From JABCZS01 sp041660525 (GTDB lineage Bacteria > Pseudomonadota > Gammaproteobacteria > JABCZS01), in NCBI GenBank assembly GCA_041660525.1, contig JBAZWD010000009.1:50174-114173 (forward strand): a stretch of DNA of 64,000 nucleotides, written 5' to 3'. The position numbers and the translations under genes are program-made. This document shows, piece by piece, positions 1-8,470 of the stretch; the first letter of the stretch is position 1, and every line of letters starts with the position of its first letter. Under the pieces are notes generated by a model. The model saw only the letters and a list, made by a program, of their open reading frames with translations. It was not told the DNA's origin and made no database searches.

Positions 1-689
1 AATAAATCGCCCATGATGGATATAGGAATGATGACAAAAACCATAAGTGCAACAAGTTGCCAAGTTATTAAATTGGAAAAGAGACCCAAAATAAAAAGCA
101 CGAGAGCCGTGCAAATCATTCCGCCCCAAACGCCTTCCCAACTTTTCCCGGGGCTGACACGGCTGGCTAATAAATGGTAGTTGCCACCAAGGCGCCCCCA
201 AAGTTGTCCCGTAAAATATGCAAAACTATCCGCACAAGCAATCACGAGTAATAAAATCAAAAACATTTTATATGTGAAATAATTTAATAAGAAAAATGCT
301 CCGGCGCCAAATGGCACGATCAACCAAAGTCCAATGACAGTATTTACCCAAACGTTAGAGGACCACAGTGTGCGGCCTTTTTGATAAAAAACAACTGCGA
401 TAAACGCAAATATCCAACCTACTAACGATACGCATAAAGTGATGCCTACCCAATCACGCAAATAATAGATTACGTTCGCATAATAAAACATCATTACACA
501 TAAAAGTAATACAACATAAAATAAAATTTTCTGTGCAGTTTTTGCACCTATAATTTTTAGCCATTCATGACCTGCACCTAAACAAAATGTGAGCAGAACA
601 GCAGCTTTCATTAAAGCATTGCCATAAAAAATGGTGACTAAAACTAAGCCTATCAAAAAGGTTGCTGTAATAATGCGTTTTTTAAGCAT
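1..689 (-). CDS. cdsA: phosphatidate cytidylyltransferase, 3' end cut by window edge
   Basis: CdsA makes CDP-diacylglycerol from phosphatidate and CTP at the inner membrane, the entry step to all phospholipids. The visible 229 residues are the N-terminal part. They contain about six hydrophobic segments and the stretch ADSFAYFTGQLWGR followed by SRVSPGKSWEGVWGG, which is the typical CdsA cytidylyltransferase region. The C-terminal signature lies outside the window. The start ATG at 687-689 overlaps the 3' end of uppS by 8 bases, so the two are translationally coupled in the usual uppS-cdsA order. The family assignment is secure; only the end is missing. Confidence 0.93.
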   Translation of the reverse strand, partial: MLKKRIITATFLIGLVLVTIFYGNALMKAAVLLTFCLGAGHEWLKIIGAKTAQKILFYVVLLLCVMMFYYANVIYYLRDWVGITLCVSLVGWIFAFIAVVFYQKGRTLWSSNVWVNTVIGLWLIVPFGAGAFFLLNYFTYKMFLILLLVIACADSFAYFTGQLWGRLGGNYHLLASRVSPGKSWEGVWGGMICTALVLFILGLFSNLITWQLVALMVFVIIPISIMGDL

Positions 690-1455
690 GCTTCACCTTA
701 TTTTCTTCTTCAAGAGCGCCATAGCGCCTATCACGATTTGCAAATTCGCAAATGGCTTTGTGCAAGGCTGCATCATCAAAATCAGGCCATAAAATATCTG
801 TAAAATATAATTCGGTATAAGCTAGATCCCACAACATAAAATTACTTAAACGTAATTCGCCACTGGTGCGAATAAATAGATCAGGCTCAGGTAATTGCGC
901 TAATGCCACATGTTGGCTGATCAATTCAGGCGTAATAGCGTCTGGTTGAATTAAGCCCTGCTGCACTTTCTGGGCAATTTTTTGCATCGCAACGCTGAGA
1001 TCCCAGCGGCCACCGTAATTAATAGCAATAGAAAGATTAAGTCCGGTGTTGTTTGCAGTTTTTTGTTCAGCATGTTTGATCGCTTTTTGCAAATCAGGGC
1101 TCAAACCTTGGTGATCACCTATAATGCGTAAGCAGACATTATTAGCATGTAAAGTTTCTATTTCATCGATTAAAGTGGAATAAAATAAATTCATTAAAAA
1201 CTGCACTTCTTGCGCAGGTCTTCCCCAGTTTTCACTGCTAAAAGCAAATAATGTTAACGCTTTGATATTCCATTGACCGCAGGCAGTGACAACATTGCGC
1301 ACGGTTTGTATACCGGCACGATGTCCTGCAATACGCGGTAAATGCCGCGACTGTGCCCACCGACCATTGCCATCCATAATGATAGCAATATGGGCAGGCA
1401 CCTTAGAGGGCAAAATAAATTGAGAGAGTTGTTCCGCACGTTTTGCTTGATTCAC
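682..1455 (-). CDS. uppS: isoprenyl (undecaprenyl) diphosphate synthase
   Basis: This cis-prenyltransferase extends farnesyl diphosphate with eight isopentenyl units to make the C55 lipid carrier used for peptidoglycan and O-antigen. The protein has 257 residues, the normal size. The catalytic loop IIMDGNGRWA places the catalytic Asp at residue 28, SSENWGRP follows at mid-N-terminus, and the substrate-binding block PDLFIRTSGELRLSNF lies near residue 195. Oddly, the usual C-terminal consensus is followed by a short basic tail. It lies between frr (20 bp upstream) and cdsA (overlapping) in the conserved rpsB-to-cdsA cluster. Confidence 0.96.
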   Translation of the reverse strand: MNQAKRAEQLSQFILPSKVPAHIAIIMDGNGRWAQSRHLPRIAGHRAGIQTVRNVVTACGQWNIKALTLFAFSSENWGRPAQEVQFLMNLFYSTLIDEIETLHANNVCLRIIGDHQGLSPDLQKAIKHAEQKTANNTGLNLSIAINYGGRWDLSVAMQKIAQKVQQGLIQPDAITPELISQHVALAQLPEPDLFIRTSGELRLSNFMLWDLAYTELYFTDILWPDFDDAALHKAICEFANRDRRYGALEEENKVKHA

Positions 1456-1475
1456 AAGTAAGTGACTCTTTTTAT

Positions 1476-2030
1476 TTAAACAGACATCAAGTCTTTTTCT
1501 TTTTCTTCCAACATTTTATCCACTTGCGCAATAAAATCGTCGGTTATTTTTTGTACTTGATCTTCTAAACGGCGTTCATCATCTTCGCTAATGGTTTTGT
1601 CTTTCAAAAGCGCTTTAATTGTAGTGTTAGCGTCGCGTCTAATGTTACGAACTGAAACCCGCGCACCTTCTGTTTCGTGACGTACAACACGTACTAAATC
1701 TTTACGACGTTCTTCTGTTAATGCCGGTAATGGAATGCGAATCACGGTACCTGAGGTTGCTGGATTTAAACCTAAATCAGAAGTGCGGATTGCTTTTTCA
1801 ATGGCTGCAACCATTTGTCTATCCCAAGGCGTAATACTCAGTGTACGTGCATCTTCCACATTAATATTAGCCACTTGCGATAAAGGCGATTGCGTTCCGT
1901 AATAATCCACTTGAACATGATCAAGCAAACTCGGATGCGCACGACCGCTACGTAATTTGTTAAATTCGTTGTGTAAATTTTCTATCGCTTTTTGCATTCT
2001 TTTAGATGCATCTTGAACCACATTATTCAT
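1476..2030 (-). CDS. frr: ribosome recycling factor
   Basis: RRF splits post-termination ribosomes together with EF-G. The 184-residue protein is one residue short of the E. coli length. It shows the N-terminal helix with NEFNKLRSGRAHPSLLD and the central VRIPLP-like block IRIPLPALTEERRKDLV, both diagnostic, and the C-terminal half is rich in charged heptads that form the three-helix bundle. The start codon overlaps the stop of pyrH in an ATGA arrangement, pointing to translational coupling. A member of the same minus-strand operon as rpsB, tsf and pyrH. Confidence 0.97.
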   Translation of the reverse strand: MNNVVQDASKRMQKAIENLHNEFNKLRSGRAHPSLLDHVQVDYYGTQSPLSQVANINVEDARTLSITPWDRQMVAAIEKAIRTSDLGLNPATSGTVIRIPLPALTEERRKDLVRVVRHETEGARVSVRNIRRDANTTIKALLKDKTISEDDERRLEDQVQKITDDFIAQVDKMLEEKEKDLMSV

Positions 2031-2761
2031 TCGCTAGTGCTCCTTGAAACTAATGTGCCTTCATCTTCCCCTTGGATAATACGTGATAAGGCGCCAGATT
2101 TTTTAATACTGAATACACGAATCGGCATATCGTAATCACGGCATTGGCAAAATGCAGCCAAATCCATAATACCTAATTCATGTTCCAAAGCTTTTGTATA
2201 AGTTAAATGCGTATAACGCGTTGCAGTTTTATCGATGCTAGGATCAGCTGTATAAATACCATCTACATTAGTGGCTTTAATTAACAAATCTGCTTTGATT
2301 TCTATCGCACGTAAACTCGCAGCTGAATCTGTTGTCACTAAAGGATTGCCGGTACCGCCTGCAAAAATAACCACGCGATTACGGCCTAAATGTTGTATGG
2401 CTTTACGTCTATCGTAATGATCCACTAAACCACTCATGGGAATAGCTGACATGACACGCGTAATAATACCCATGCGTTCTAATGCATCGCGCATCGCTAA
2501 TGCATTCATGACTGTTGCTAACATACCCATGTTATCAGCGGTAATACGATCAATACCGGCTTGCGATAAGGTGATGCCACGCACAAGATTGCCACCGCCT
2601 ATCACTAAGCCTAATTGCACGCCCATATTCACTACTTCTTGAATTTCAGAAGCAATACGTTCGAGCACTTTCGCATCAATACCGGAAGTTCCACCCCCGG
2701 TTAAAGCTTCACCGCTGAGCTTTAATAAAATGCGTTTATAAACAGCCTTTTTTTCAGGCAT
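2027..2761 (-). CDS. pyrH: UMP kinase
   Basis: PyrH phosphorylates UMP to UDP with ATP and is the bacterial, amino-acid-kinase-fold type, unrelated to eukaryotic UMP/CMP kinases. Its 244 residues carry LKLSGEAL at the N-terminus (phosphate binding), GLVIGGGNLVRG near residue 55, and the nucleotide-binding DLLIKATNVDGIYTADP near residue 160. It lies 2 bp downstream of tsf and overlaps frr by 4 bases. Nothing unusual is seen. Confidence 0.97.
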   Translation of the reverse strand: MPEKKAVYKRILLKLSGEALTGGGTSGIDAKVLERIASEIQEVVNMGVQLGLVIGGGNLVRGITLSQAGIDRITADNMGMLATVMNALAMRDALERMGIITRVMSAIPMSGLVDHYDRRKAIQHLGRNRVVIFAGGTGNPLVTTDSAASLRAIEIKADLLIKATNVDGIYTADPSIDKTATRYTHLTYTKALEHELGIMDLAAFCQCRDYDMPIRVFSIKKSGALSRIIQGEDEGTLVSRSTSE

Positions 2762-2763
2762 CT

Positions 2764-3648
2764 TTATTTGCTCCCAGCTACTTGCGCCATAACTTCACTG
2801 GCAAAATCCACTTCTTCTTTCTCGATACCTTCGCCAACGGCAAAACGTGCAAAAGAAACGACTTCTGCTTTTTTAGCTTTGAGTAAAGCGCCAACAGTTG
2901 TGTCAGGATCTTTAACATAGGCTTGTCCTAATAAGCTGACTTCATCAAGGAATTTATTTAGTTTACCTTGAATCATTTTTTCAATTACTTCAGCAGGTTT
3001 GCCACTTTCTTGTGCTTGCGCAATATAAATGGCTTTTTCTTTAGCAATAACATCTTCTGAAACATCTGTGGGTGATACCACTTGAGGACTATTCGCAGCA
3101 ATATGCATGGCTATATTTTTCGCTAAGTCTGTATCTTCGCCTTTAGCATGTACAAGCACACCGATACGACCACCGTGTACATACATACCTAATTTACCTT
3201 CTTTGGCATCAAACAATGCAAGACGACGAATGTTAATATTCTCGCCAATTTTTGCAACCAAGGTTTTGCGATTTTCCTCAACAGTGCCTTCGTCATTTAA
3301 GCGTGCTTGCGCTAATTGGGCAACATCAGCAATTTTCTTGTCTAACGCTAATTGTGTTACTGCACGTGTGAAATCAAGGAAATTGGAATCACGTGCCACG
3401 AAATCAGTTTCGCAATTGATTTCTGTCATCACGGCAGCGGTTTCTTCTGCGTTCATGCAAATGGTGATTAATCCTTCTGCTGCTGTACGATGCGCTTTTT
3501 TATCAGCTTTTGCTTGACCTGCAGTACGCATGGCCGTAATCGCTTCTTCAATATTGCCTTTTGAATTAACCAAGGCTTTTTTACATTCCATCATGGGCGC
3601 ATTTGTGCGCTCACGTAATTCTCTGACTAATGCTGCTGTAATTTCCAT
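2764..3648 (-). CDS. tsf: translation elongation factor Ts
   Basis: EF-Ts is the guanine nucleotide exchange factor of EF-Tu. The 294-residue protein starts with the UBA-like N-terminal domain containing LRERTNAPMMECKKAL, followed by the EF-Tu contact motif EINCETDFVARD near residue 78 (the TDF element that disturbs the Mg site of EF-Tu). The two-subdomain core and coiled coil follow at normal spacing. It lies 17 bp downstream of rpsB, as in nearly all gammaproteobacteria. Confidence 0.97.
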   Translation of the reverse strand: MEITAALVRELRERTNAPMMECKKALVNSKGNIEEAITAMRTAGQAKADKKAHRTAAEGLITICMNAEETAAVMTEINCETDFVARDSNFLDFTRAVTQLALDKKIADVAQLAQARLNDEGTVEENRKTLVAKIGENINIRRLALFDAKEGKLGMYVHGGRIGVLVHAKGEDTDLAKNIAMHIAANSPQVVSPTDVSEDVIAKEKAIYIAQAQESGKPAEVIEKMIQGKLNKFLDEVSLLGQAYVKDPDTTVGALLKAKKAEVVSFARFAVGEGIEKEEVDFASEVMAQVAGSK

Positions 3649-3665
3649 TCATTTCTCCTAAAATA

Positions 3666-4472
3666 CTATTCTTGTGCAGGGGCTTCATCACCTTGTGCTG
3701 CGGATTCTGCAGCTTTGGTACGTGGTTTACGTTTTGCTTTCACCACAACTTCAGGTTCTGCTTCCACTTCAATAATTTCTTCAACGCCAATATTGGCTTT
3801 TGCACGTGCTTCTAAAATAACGTCTGCAATACTGCTGCTGTAAAACTTAATTGCGCGCATCGCATCGTCATTACCTGGAATTAAGAAATCAACACCTTTG
3901 GGTGAATGATTCGTATCGACAACACCAATAACTGGGATACGTAAACGATTGGCTTCTTGTATCGCGATATTTTCTTGGCCCACGTCTACAACAAATATGG
4001 CATCGGGAATACCGCCCATATTTTTAATACCGCCTAAGCTGCGTTCTAATTTCACGAGTTCGCGCGCTCTATCTAGTACTTCTTTCTTGCTCAATTGCAT
4101 AGAAATTTTTTCTTGTGAAGCAAGTAAATCTTTTAAACGACGGATAGATTGGCGAACTGTTTTATAATTCGTCAACATGCCGCCTAGCCAACGGTGATCA
4201 ACATAAGGCATACCACAGCGCTCAGCTTGTTCACGAATCACGACTTGTGCGGAACGCTTGGTGCCGACAAATAAAATCTTGCCATTGCGTGCAGCTAAAT
4301 TGCTGACGAAATTCAAGGCTTCTTCAAATAAAGGTAAGGTTTTTTCAAGATCGATAATATGGATTTTATTACGGATTCCGTAAATATAAGGGGCCATTTG
4401 TGGGTCCCAATAACGGGTTTGGTGACCAAAATGAACACCGGCTTGTAACATTTCTTTCATAGACACTGACAT
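3666..4472 (-). CDS. rpsB: 30S ribosomal protein S2
   Basis: S2 joins the 30S subunit late and is needed to recruit S1. The sequence MSVSMKEMLQAGVHFGHQTR and the later KILFVGTKRSAQ and GGMLTNYKTVRQSI blocks are diagnostic. An upstream in-frame ATG at 4497-4499 would add nine residues (MEVQPKEFT), but a strong AAGGAG lies 7 bases before the ATG at 4470-4472, so I set the start there, giving 268 residues. The C-terminus has an extended Ala/Glu/Lys-rich tail of roughly 35 residues beyond the conserved core. First gene of the operon that continues to cdsA. Confidence 0.96.
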   Translation of the reverse strand: MSVSMKEMLQAGVHFGHQTRYWDPQMAPYIYGIRNKIHIIDLEKTLPLFEEALNFVSNLAARNGKILFVGTKRSAQVVIREQAERCGMPYVDHRWLGGMLTNYKTVRQSIRRLKDLLASQEKISMQLSKKEVLDRARELVKLERSLGGIKNMGGIPDAIFVVDVGQENIAIQEANRLRIPVIGVVDTNHSPKGVDFLIPGNDDAMRAIKFYSSSIADVILEARAKANIGVEEIIEVEAEPEVVVKAKRKPRTKAAESAAQGDEAPAQE

Positions 4473-4594
4473 AGTAAACTCCTTGGGTTGAACCTCCATT
4501 CATCCCACTATTCCACCCTTTTGCAAGGCACCCAGAACAGTGTGTCGATAAATGTGCGGGATATTAAAAACACATATACGCAAACGCGCTAGAC

Positions 4595-4623
4595 TTTATA
4601 CCATAACTACCATACAATCTCAA
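4595..4623 (-). promoter_or_regulatory. sigma70-type promoter of the rpsB operon
   Basis: On the minus strand TTGAGA is followed by a 17-base spacer and TATAAA, ending about 120 bases before the rpsB start. The predicted leader is therefore about 110 nucleotides, long enough for the S2 autoregulatory structure known from enteric rpsB leaders, although I did not fold it. No better promoter is visible between map and rpsB. Confidence 0.6.
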
Positions 4624-4650
4624 CTTTATAACCTATAGATACTTACCACA

Positions 4651-5427
4651 ATGGCCTTAATCAAAACTGCTCACGATATCGAAAAAATGCGCCACGCTGG
4701 CAAGTTGGCTATCCAAGTTTTCGCCTTAATGGACGAGCATGTTAAAGAAGGTGTCACTACTGAAGAGTTAGACCAGATTTGCCATGATTTTATCGTCAAT
4801 GAATTAGGCGCCATTCCAGCAGCTTTAAATTATCCGGGTCATCAGCGCCCTTTTCCTAAATCTGTCTGCACTTCTGTTAATCATCAAGTTTGCCATGGGA
4901 TTCCAGGACCTAAAAAATTAAAAGACGGCGATATCGTCAATATCGACGCCGCCATTATTAAAGACGGCTATTATGCCGATACCAGCAAAATGTATTTGGT
5001 CGGCAAACCTTCGATTCTAGCCAAACGTCTAGTCGATGTGACGCAAGAATGTATGTATATGGGCATTAAACATGTTAAGCCGGGCGTGCATTTAGGCGAT
5101 ATCGGCGCCATCATCCAACAACATGCCGAAAAAAATGGCTTTTCCGTGGTCCGCGAATATTGTGGTCATGGCTTGGGTACTGTTTTTCATGAAGAACCTC
5201 AGGTATTACATTACGGAAAAATGGGTACTGGAATGGTATTGCAGCCTGGCATGGTGTTTACCATAGAACCTATGATTAATGCCGGTAAACGTGAGATTAA
5301 ATTACTGCCCGATGGCTGGACCGTTGTGACTAAAGATCATAGTTTATCTGCGCAGTGGGAACATACTATTTTGGTCACTGATACTGGCTATGAAATTCTG
5401 ACTTTACGCCCGGAAGAAAACCCCTAA
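4651..5427 (+). CDS. map: methionine aminopeptidase, type I
   Basis: Removes the initiator Met from nascent proteins. The 258-residue protein has all five metal ligands of the pita-bread fold: Asp in VNIDAAII, Asp in YYADTSK, His in GHGLGTVFHEEP, Glu in FTIEPMIN and Glu in QWEHTILV. The N-terminal part contains the substrate-pocket CTSVNHQVCHGIP. It is divergent from rpsB, the arrangement seen in E. coli. No clear Shine-Dalgarno sequence precedes the ATG (the preceding bases are TACTTACCACA), so initiation may be weak or from a very short leader. Confidence 0.96.
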   Translation: MALIKTAHDIEKMRHAGKLAIQVFALMDEHVKEGVTTEELDQICHDFIVNELGAIPAALNYPGHQRPFPKSVCTSVNHQVCHGIPGPKKLKDGDIVNIDAAIIKDGYYADTSKMYLVGKPSILAKRLVDVTQECMYMGIKHVKPGVHLGDIGAIIQQHAEKNGFSVVREYCGHGLGTVFHEEPQVLHYGKMGTGMVLQPGMVFTIEPMINAGKREIKLLPDGWTVVTKDHSLSAQWEHTILVTDTGYEILTLRPEENP

Positions 5428-5499
5428 TCTTTAATGTTTATTTCAGCATTTTATTAATTCATATTTGTTCTATCATGGTATAATAATCCAATTTATTAA

Positions 5500-5693
5500 T
5501 TTTGCTAGGTGAACAAGTGATCATTACCAAACATGGCCATCCTGTGGCCCTCATTATACCCTTTAAGGAAAAAGAAGAACTTGTGCCTGCAAGTAACATC
5601 ATTGCACAATTAGAAGCTTTTAATCGCTCTCATAAATTAGGCGGTGAAGATTGGAAAACACTCAAGGATGAAGGGAGAAAATATAGAAATTGA
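5500..5693 (+). pseudogene. Phd/YefM-type antitoxin fragment, 5' end lost
   Basis: The reading frame encodes LGEQVIITKHGHPVALIIPF, the second half of the Phd/YefM DNA-binding domain (normally preceded by about 20 residues with a NxxxAKxxxS motif), and ends with a toxin-binding tail SHKLGGEDWKTLKDEGRKYRN. No ATG or Shine-Dalgarno sequence lies before it and the expected N-terminus is not found in any frame just upstream, so the gene is 5'-truncated. It is directly followed by a PIN-domain fragment; together they are the two ends of a phd-vapC type operon. Confidence 0.75.
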
Positions 5694-5868
5694 TCAAGAA
5701 ATGTCAGCACGTGCAAGCCATGAAATATTTTCACTGGCCTCTGCGCAAGGTTTAACTACTTATGATGCTACCTATCTTGATCTGGCTATGCGCCTAGGAT
5801 TACCCTTAGCAACACGCGATCAGGCGTTAATTGCAGCAGCAAATCGCGTGGGCGTTCAAATAATTTAA
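5680..5868 (+). pseudogene. VapC-like PIN-domain toxin, C-terminal fragment
   Basis: The frame reads ASAQGLTTYDATYLDLAMRL then GLPLATRDQALIAAANRVGV, which is the C-terminal third of a VapC PIN nuclease with the conserved Asp of YDATYLDLA and of ATRD. The N-terminal half, including the first catalytic Asp, is missing, and the frame joins directly to the end of the antitoxin remnant. The toxin is therefore almost certainly inactive. It lies 10 bp upstream of the phosphoesterase gene. Confidence 0.75.
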
Positions 5869-5878
5869 GAGAAACATA

Positions 5879-6757
5879 ATGAAATTAATCAAACAAATAT
5901 TAAATCTAAGCCTGCTGACAGCCTTGTTTACTCCAATAGTATTGCTGGCTGCACAACCTACTATTGATAAAATTGTGCTTATCGTATTCGAAAATGTCAG
6001 CGAAGAAGATACGATTAAACAACCCACGTTTAAAGAAATAGCACTAAAGAGCGCTTATTTTAGTGATTTTCATGCAGTTGCACGGCCTTCTTTACCTAAT
6101 TATATTGCCATGACCGCAGGCAGCACTTTTGGTATCACATCAGATCATAAAATTGATTTAGACAAAACCAGCCTTGTGAATTTATTGGATAATAAAAAAT
6201 TAAGCTGGAAAGTCTATGCTGAAAATTATCCTGAAGATAAAGGTTGTTTTTTAGAAGATCATTCTGATGATGGCTTATATGCGCGTAATCATAATCCTTT
6301 TATCAGTTACACTTATGTCAGCCAAAATCCCAGTCGTTGCAAGCAAATTGTTAATGCACAAGCGCATTTTACACAAGATATCGCCCAAAATAAGCTGCCG
6401 AATTTTTCCTTGTATATTCCTAACATCATCAATAATGGCCATCGTAATGGTATAGCGGATGCTGAAAAATGGTTAAAAGAATATTTATATCCCATTATGA
6501 TAAGTGATGTGATTAAAAAAGAAAATGTCTTATTTATTTTAACTTTTGATGAAGGTAATAAAAATATTACCGATCCGAAGTTTGTGGAAAATAAAATTTA
6601 TACGGCTTTTTATGGCCCTATGATCAATCCTACTGTGGTGAATAGGCATTATGATTTTTATAATTTGCTGCGCACCATTGAAGATATTTGGCAATTAGGT
6701 AGTTTAGATCGCAACGATAAAACTGCTTCGCCGATTCAAGCAACTATTTGGAAGTAA
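5879..6757 (+). CDS. secreted phosphoesterase (acid phosphatase / phospholipase C-like family)
   Basis: A 292-residue protein with a clear Sec signal peptide (residues 1 to about 25, ending VLLAAQP). The mature part has the marks of the Pfam Phosphoesterase family: KIVLIVFENVSEED (metal-binding Glu-Asn near residue 37), ARPSLPNYIAMTAGSTFGI (containing the PSxPNY element), SWKVYAENYP and ILTFDEGN. In that family members are acid phosphatases or phospholipases C acting outside the cytoplasm; which substrate this one uses cannot be told. Its 3' end overlaps obgE by 14 bases on the opposite strand. Confidence 0.8.
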   Translation: MKLIKQILNLSLLTALFTPIVLLAAQPTIDKIVLIVFENVSEEDTIKQPTFKEIALKSAYFSDFHAVARPSLPNYIAMTAGSTFGITSDHKIDLDKTSLVNLLDNKKLSWKVYAENYPEDKGCFLEDHSDDGLYARNHNPFISYTYVSQNPSRCKQIVNAQAHFTQDIAQNKLPNFSLYIPNIINNGHRNGIADAEKWLKEYLYPIMISDVIKKENVLFILTFDEGNKNITDPKFVENKIYTAFYGPMINPTVVNRHYDFYNLLRTIEDIWQLGSLDRNDKTASPIQATIWK

Positions 6758-7775
6758 ATTCTTCTTCTGATGCTTGGCTGAAATATTCACCGATGGCATT
6801 AACAAGTTCTGTTAGACCTTGGCCGGAAACACCCGAAATGCAGAATACTTTTCCTTTCCACTTTAAATCTTTGACTATTTTTTCGCAGTACGCTTTTTGA
6901 TCTTCGGGTGCTAATAAATCGATTTTATTTAATACTAAAAAGCAAGGTTTAGCCGCTAATTCTGGGGCGTAATCTTCGAGTTCTTTGCTGATGATTTGCA
7001 TGTTTTCAACGGGATTCGAACCATCAACTGGCATCACGTCAACAACGTGTAATAGCAAATTTGTACGGGATAAATGTTTTAAAAATTTTACACCTAAGCC
7101 TGCGCCGCCTGCTGCGCCTTCTATAAGTCCTGGTAAATCAGCGACTACAAAACTTTGATCTTCACTGATGCGCACTACGCCCAGTTGTGGGTTTAAGGTT
7201 GTAAATGGGTAATCTGCAATTTTTACTTTTGCTGCGGAAATTTTACTGATTAAAGTTGATTTGCCTGCATTGGGTAAACCTAATAAACCAACGTCTGCTA
7301 ATACTTGTAATTCTAAACGTAAGTTTCTGGCTTCACCTGGATGTCCTGGTGTTGTTTTTCTAGGGGCACGATTCGTGCTGCTTTTAAAATGAATATTGCC
7401 TAGGCCGTGACGACCGCCTCTTGCAACTAATAATTGTTGGCCTGGATAGGTTAAATCGCCTAAGAGTTCATCATTATCTTCATCGAAAATTAATGTGCCT
7501 AGGGGGACTTTTAAAATAATGGATTTTCCGGCGCGGCCTGTGCATTCGCTGCCCATGCCTTGTTGGCCTTTTTCTGCGCGGTGCAAAGGTACAAAACGGT
7601 ATTCAATAAGGGTATTAATATTGGGGTCGGCTTCGAAGAAAATACTTCCGCCGTCACCACCGTCGCCGCCATTGGGGCCGCCGAAAGGAATGAATTTTTC
7701 GCGCCGAAAACTTAAGCAGCCATCGCCGCCTTTGCCCGCTTCGACGCGAACTTTTGCTTCATCAATAAATTTCAT
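6744..7775 (-). CDS. obgE: GTPase Obg
   Basis: Obg is an essential GTPase tied to 50S assembly and the stringent response. The 343 residues begin with the glycine-rich Obg fold (FIDEAKVRVEAGKGGDGCLS, later GGDGGDGG), then a G domain with the P-loop GLPNAGKSTL near residue 167, DLPGLIEGA (G3) and LNKIDLL (G4). It ends shortly after the G domain with an acidic tail, the gammaproteobacterial short form. Third gene of rplU-rpmA-obgE, 3 bp after rpmA. Confidence 0.96.
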   Translation of the reverse strand: MKFIDEAKVRVEAGKGGDGCLSFRREKFIPFGGPNGGDGGDGGSIFFEADPNINTLIEYRFVPLHRAEKGQQGMGSECTGRAGKSIILKVPLGTLIFDEDNDELLGDLTYPGQQLLVARGGRHGLGNIHFKSSTNRAPRKTTPGHPGEARNLRLELQVLADVGLLGLPNAGKSTLISKISAAKVKIADYPFTTLNPQLGVVRISEDQSFVVADLPGLIEGAAGGAGLGVKFLKHLSRTNLLLHVVDVMPVDGSNPVENMQIISKELEDYAPELAAKPCFLVLNKIDLLAPEDQKAYCEKIVKDLKWKGKVFCISGVSGQGLTELVNAIGEYFSQASEEEFTSK

Positions 7776-7778
7776 TGA

Positions 7779-8048
7779 TTAACTGGCAATAGCGGTCTCA
7801 ACCACACTTACAAAACTACGGTTTTTAGCACCTTTACGTTCAAACAAAACCATACCGCCTTTTAATGCATATAACGTATGATCTTTGCCGATACCGACAT
7901 TGGTGCCCGCATGAACATGGGTGCCGCGTTGACGAATAATGATATTACCCGGTTCAACTTTTTCGCCACCAAAGCATTTCACGCCTAAATATTTAGGATT
8001 CGAATCGCGCCCGTTACGGGTACTACCACCCGCTTTCTTATGTGCCAT
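7779..8048 (-). CDS. rpmA: 50S ribosomal protein L27
   Basis: The 89-residue protein begins MAHKKAGGSTRNGRDSNPK, the universally conserved N-terminus that reaches toward the peptidyl transferase centre, followed by KYLGVKCFGGEKV and IIRQRGTHVHAG. Length is normal and no N-terminal cleavage extension is present. It lies 5 bp downstream of rplU. Confidence 0.97.
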   Translation of the reverse strand: MAHKKAGGSTRNGRDSNPKYLGVKCFGGEKVEPGNIIIRQRGTHVHAGTNVGIGKDHTLYALKGGMVLFERKGAKNRSFVSVVETAIAS

Positions 8049-8053
8049 TTGTT

Positions 8054-8371
8054 TTAACCCTCGTTATTAATACCGATAATCTTAATTTCGGTAAATGATT
8101 GTCTGTGGCCCATTTGTTTCATATGGTGCTTACGACGACGAAATTTAAGAATATGAACTTTTTTAGCGCGACCATGTTTGATCACTTCAGCAATAACACT
8201 GACGCCAGCTACTGAAGGCGTACCTACTGTTAGCTGATCACCATTAGAAACCATTAGCACATGGTCAAATGTAAAACCATGCCCAACTGCATAATCCAAT
8301 TTTTCTACCACCAATTTTTGGCCCTCGACGACCCGGTATTGTTTACCGCCTGTTTTAATCACCGCGTACAT
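8054..8371 (-). CDS. rplU: 50S ribosomal protein L21
   Basis: The 105-residue protein starts MYAVIKTGGKQYRVVEGQ and contains HGRAKKVHILKFRRRKHHMK, the RNA-binding signature near the C-terminus. First gene of the rplU-rpmA-obgE operon with a good promoter about 28 bases upstream of the start. It is preceded by an AAGGGGGA Shine-Dalgarno sequence. Divergent from ispB, the order found in E. coli. Confidence 0.97.
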   Translation of the reverse strand: MYAVIKTGGKQYRVVEGQKLVVEKLDYAVGHGFTFDHVLMVSNGDQLTVGTPSVAGVSVIAEVIKHGRAKKVHILKFRRRKHHMKQMGHRQSFTEIKIIGINNEG

Positions 8372-8398
8372 TTAGAATCCCCCTTCATCAAGCGGTTC

Positions 8399-8427
8399 AT
8401 TCTAAAGCAGTTTTGCACTTGACACAA
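8399..8427 (-). promoter_or_regulatory. rplU operon promoter
   Basis: On the minus strand TTGTGT, 17-base spacer, TAGAAT. The -35 hexamer overlaps the -35 hexamer of the divergent ispB promoter inside the near-palindrome CTTGACACAAG. Confidence 0.65.
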
Positions 8428-8447
8428 GCCCCTAATTTACGTAACAC
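8419..8447 (+). promoter_or_regulatory. ispB promoter
   Basis: TTGACA, 17-base spacer, TAACAC on the plus strand, 24 bases before the ispB start. The -35 box is a consensus match, the -10 box is weak (three of six). Confidence 0.5.
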
Positions 8448-8470
8448 TGGCGCAAAAGAGGATAAACCTT

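Noticed and set aside
2436..2642. Plus-strand frames antisense to pyrH, tsf and rpsB
   Set aside because: Shadows of strong minus-strand genes without ribosome binding sites or family likeness.
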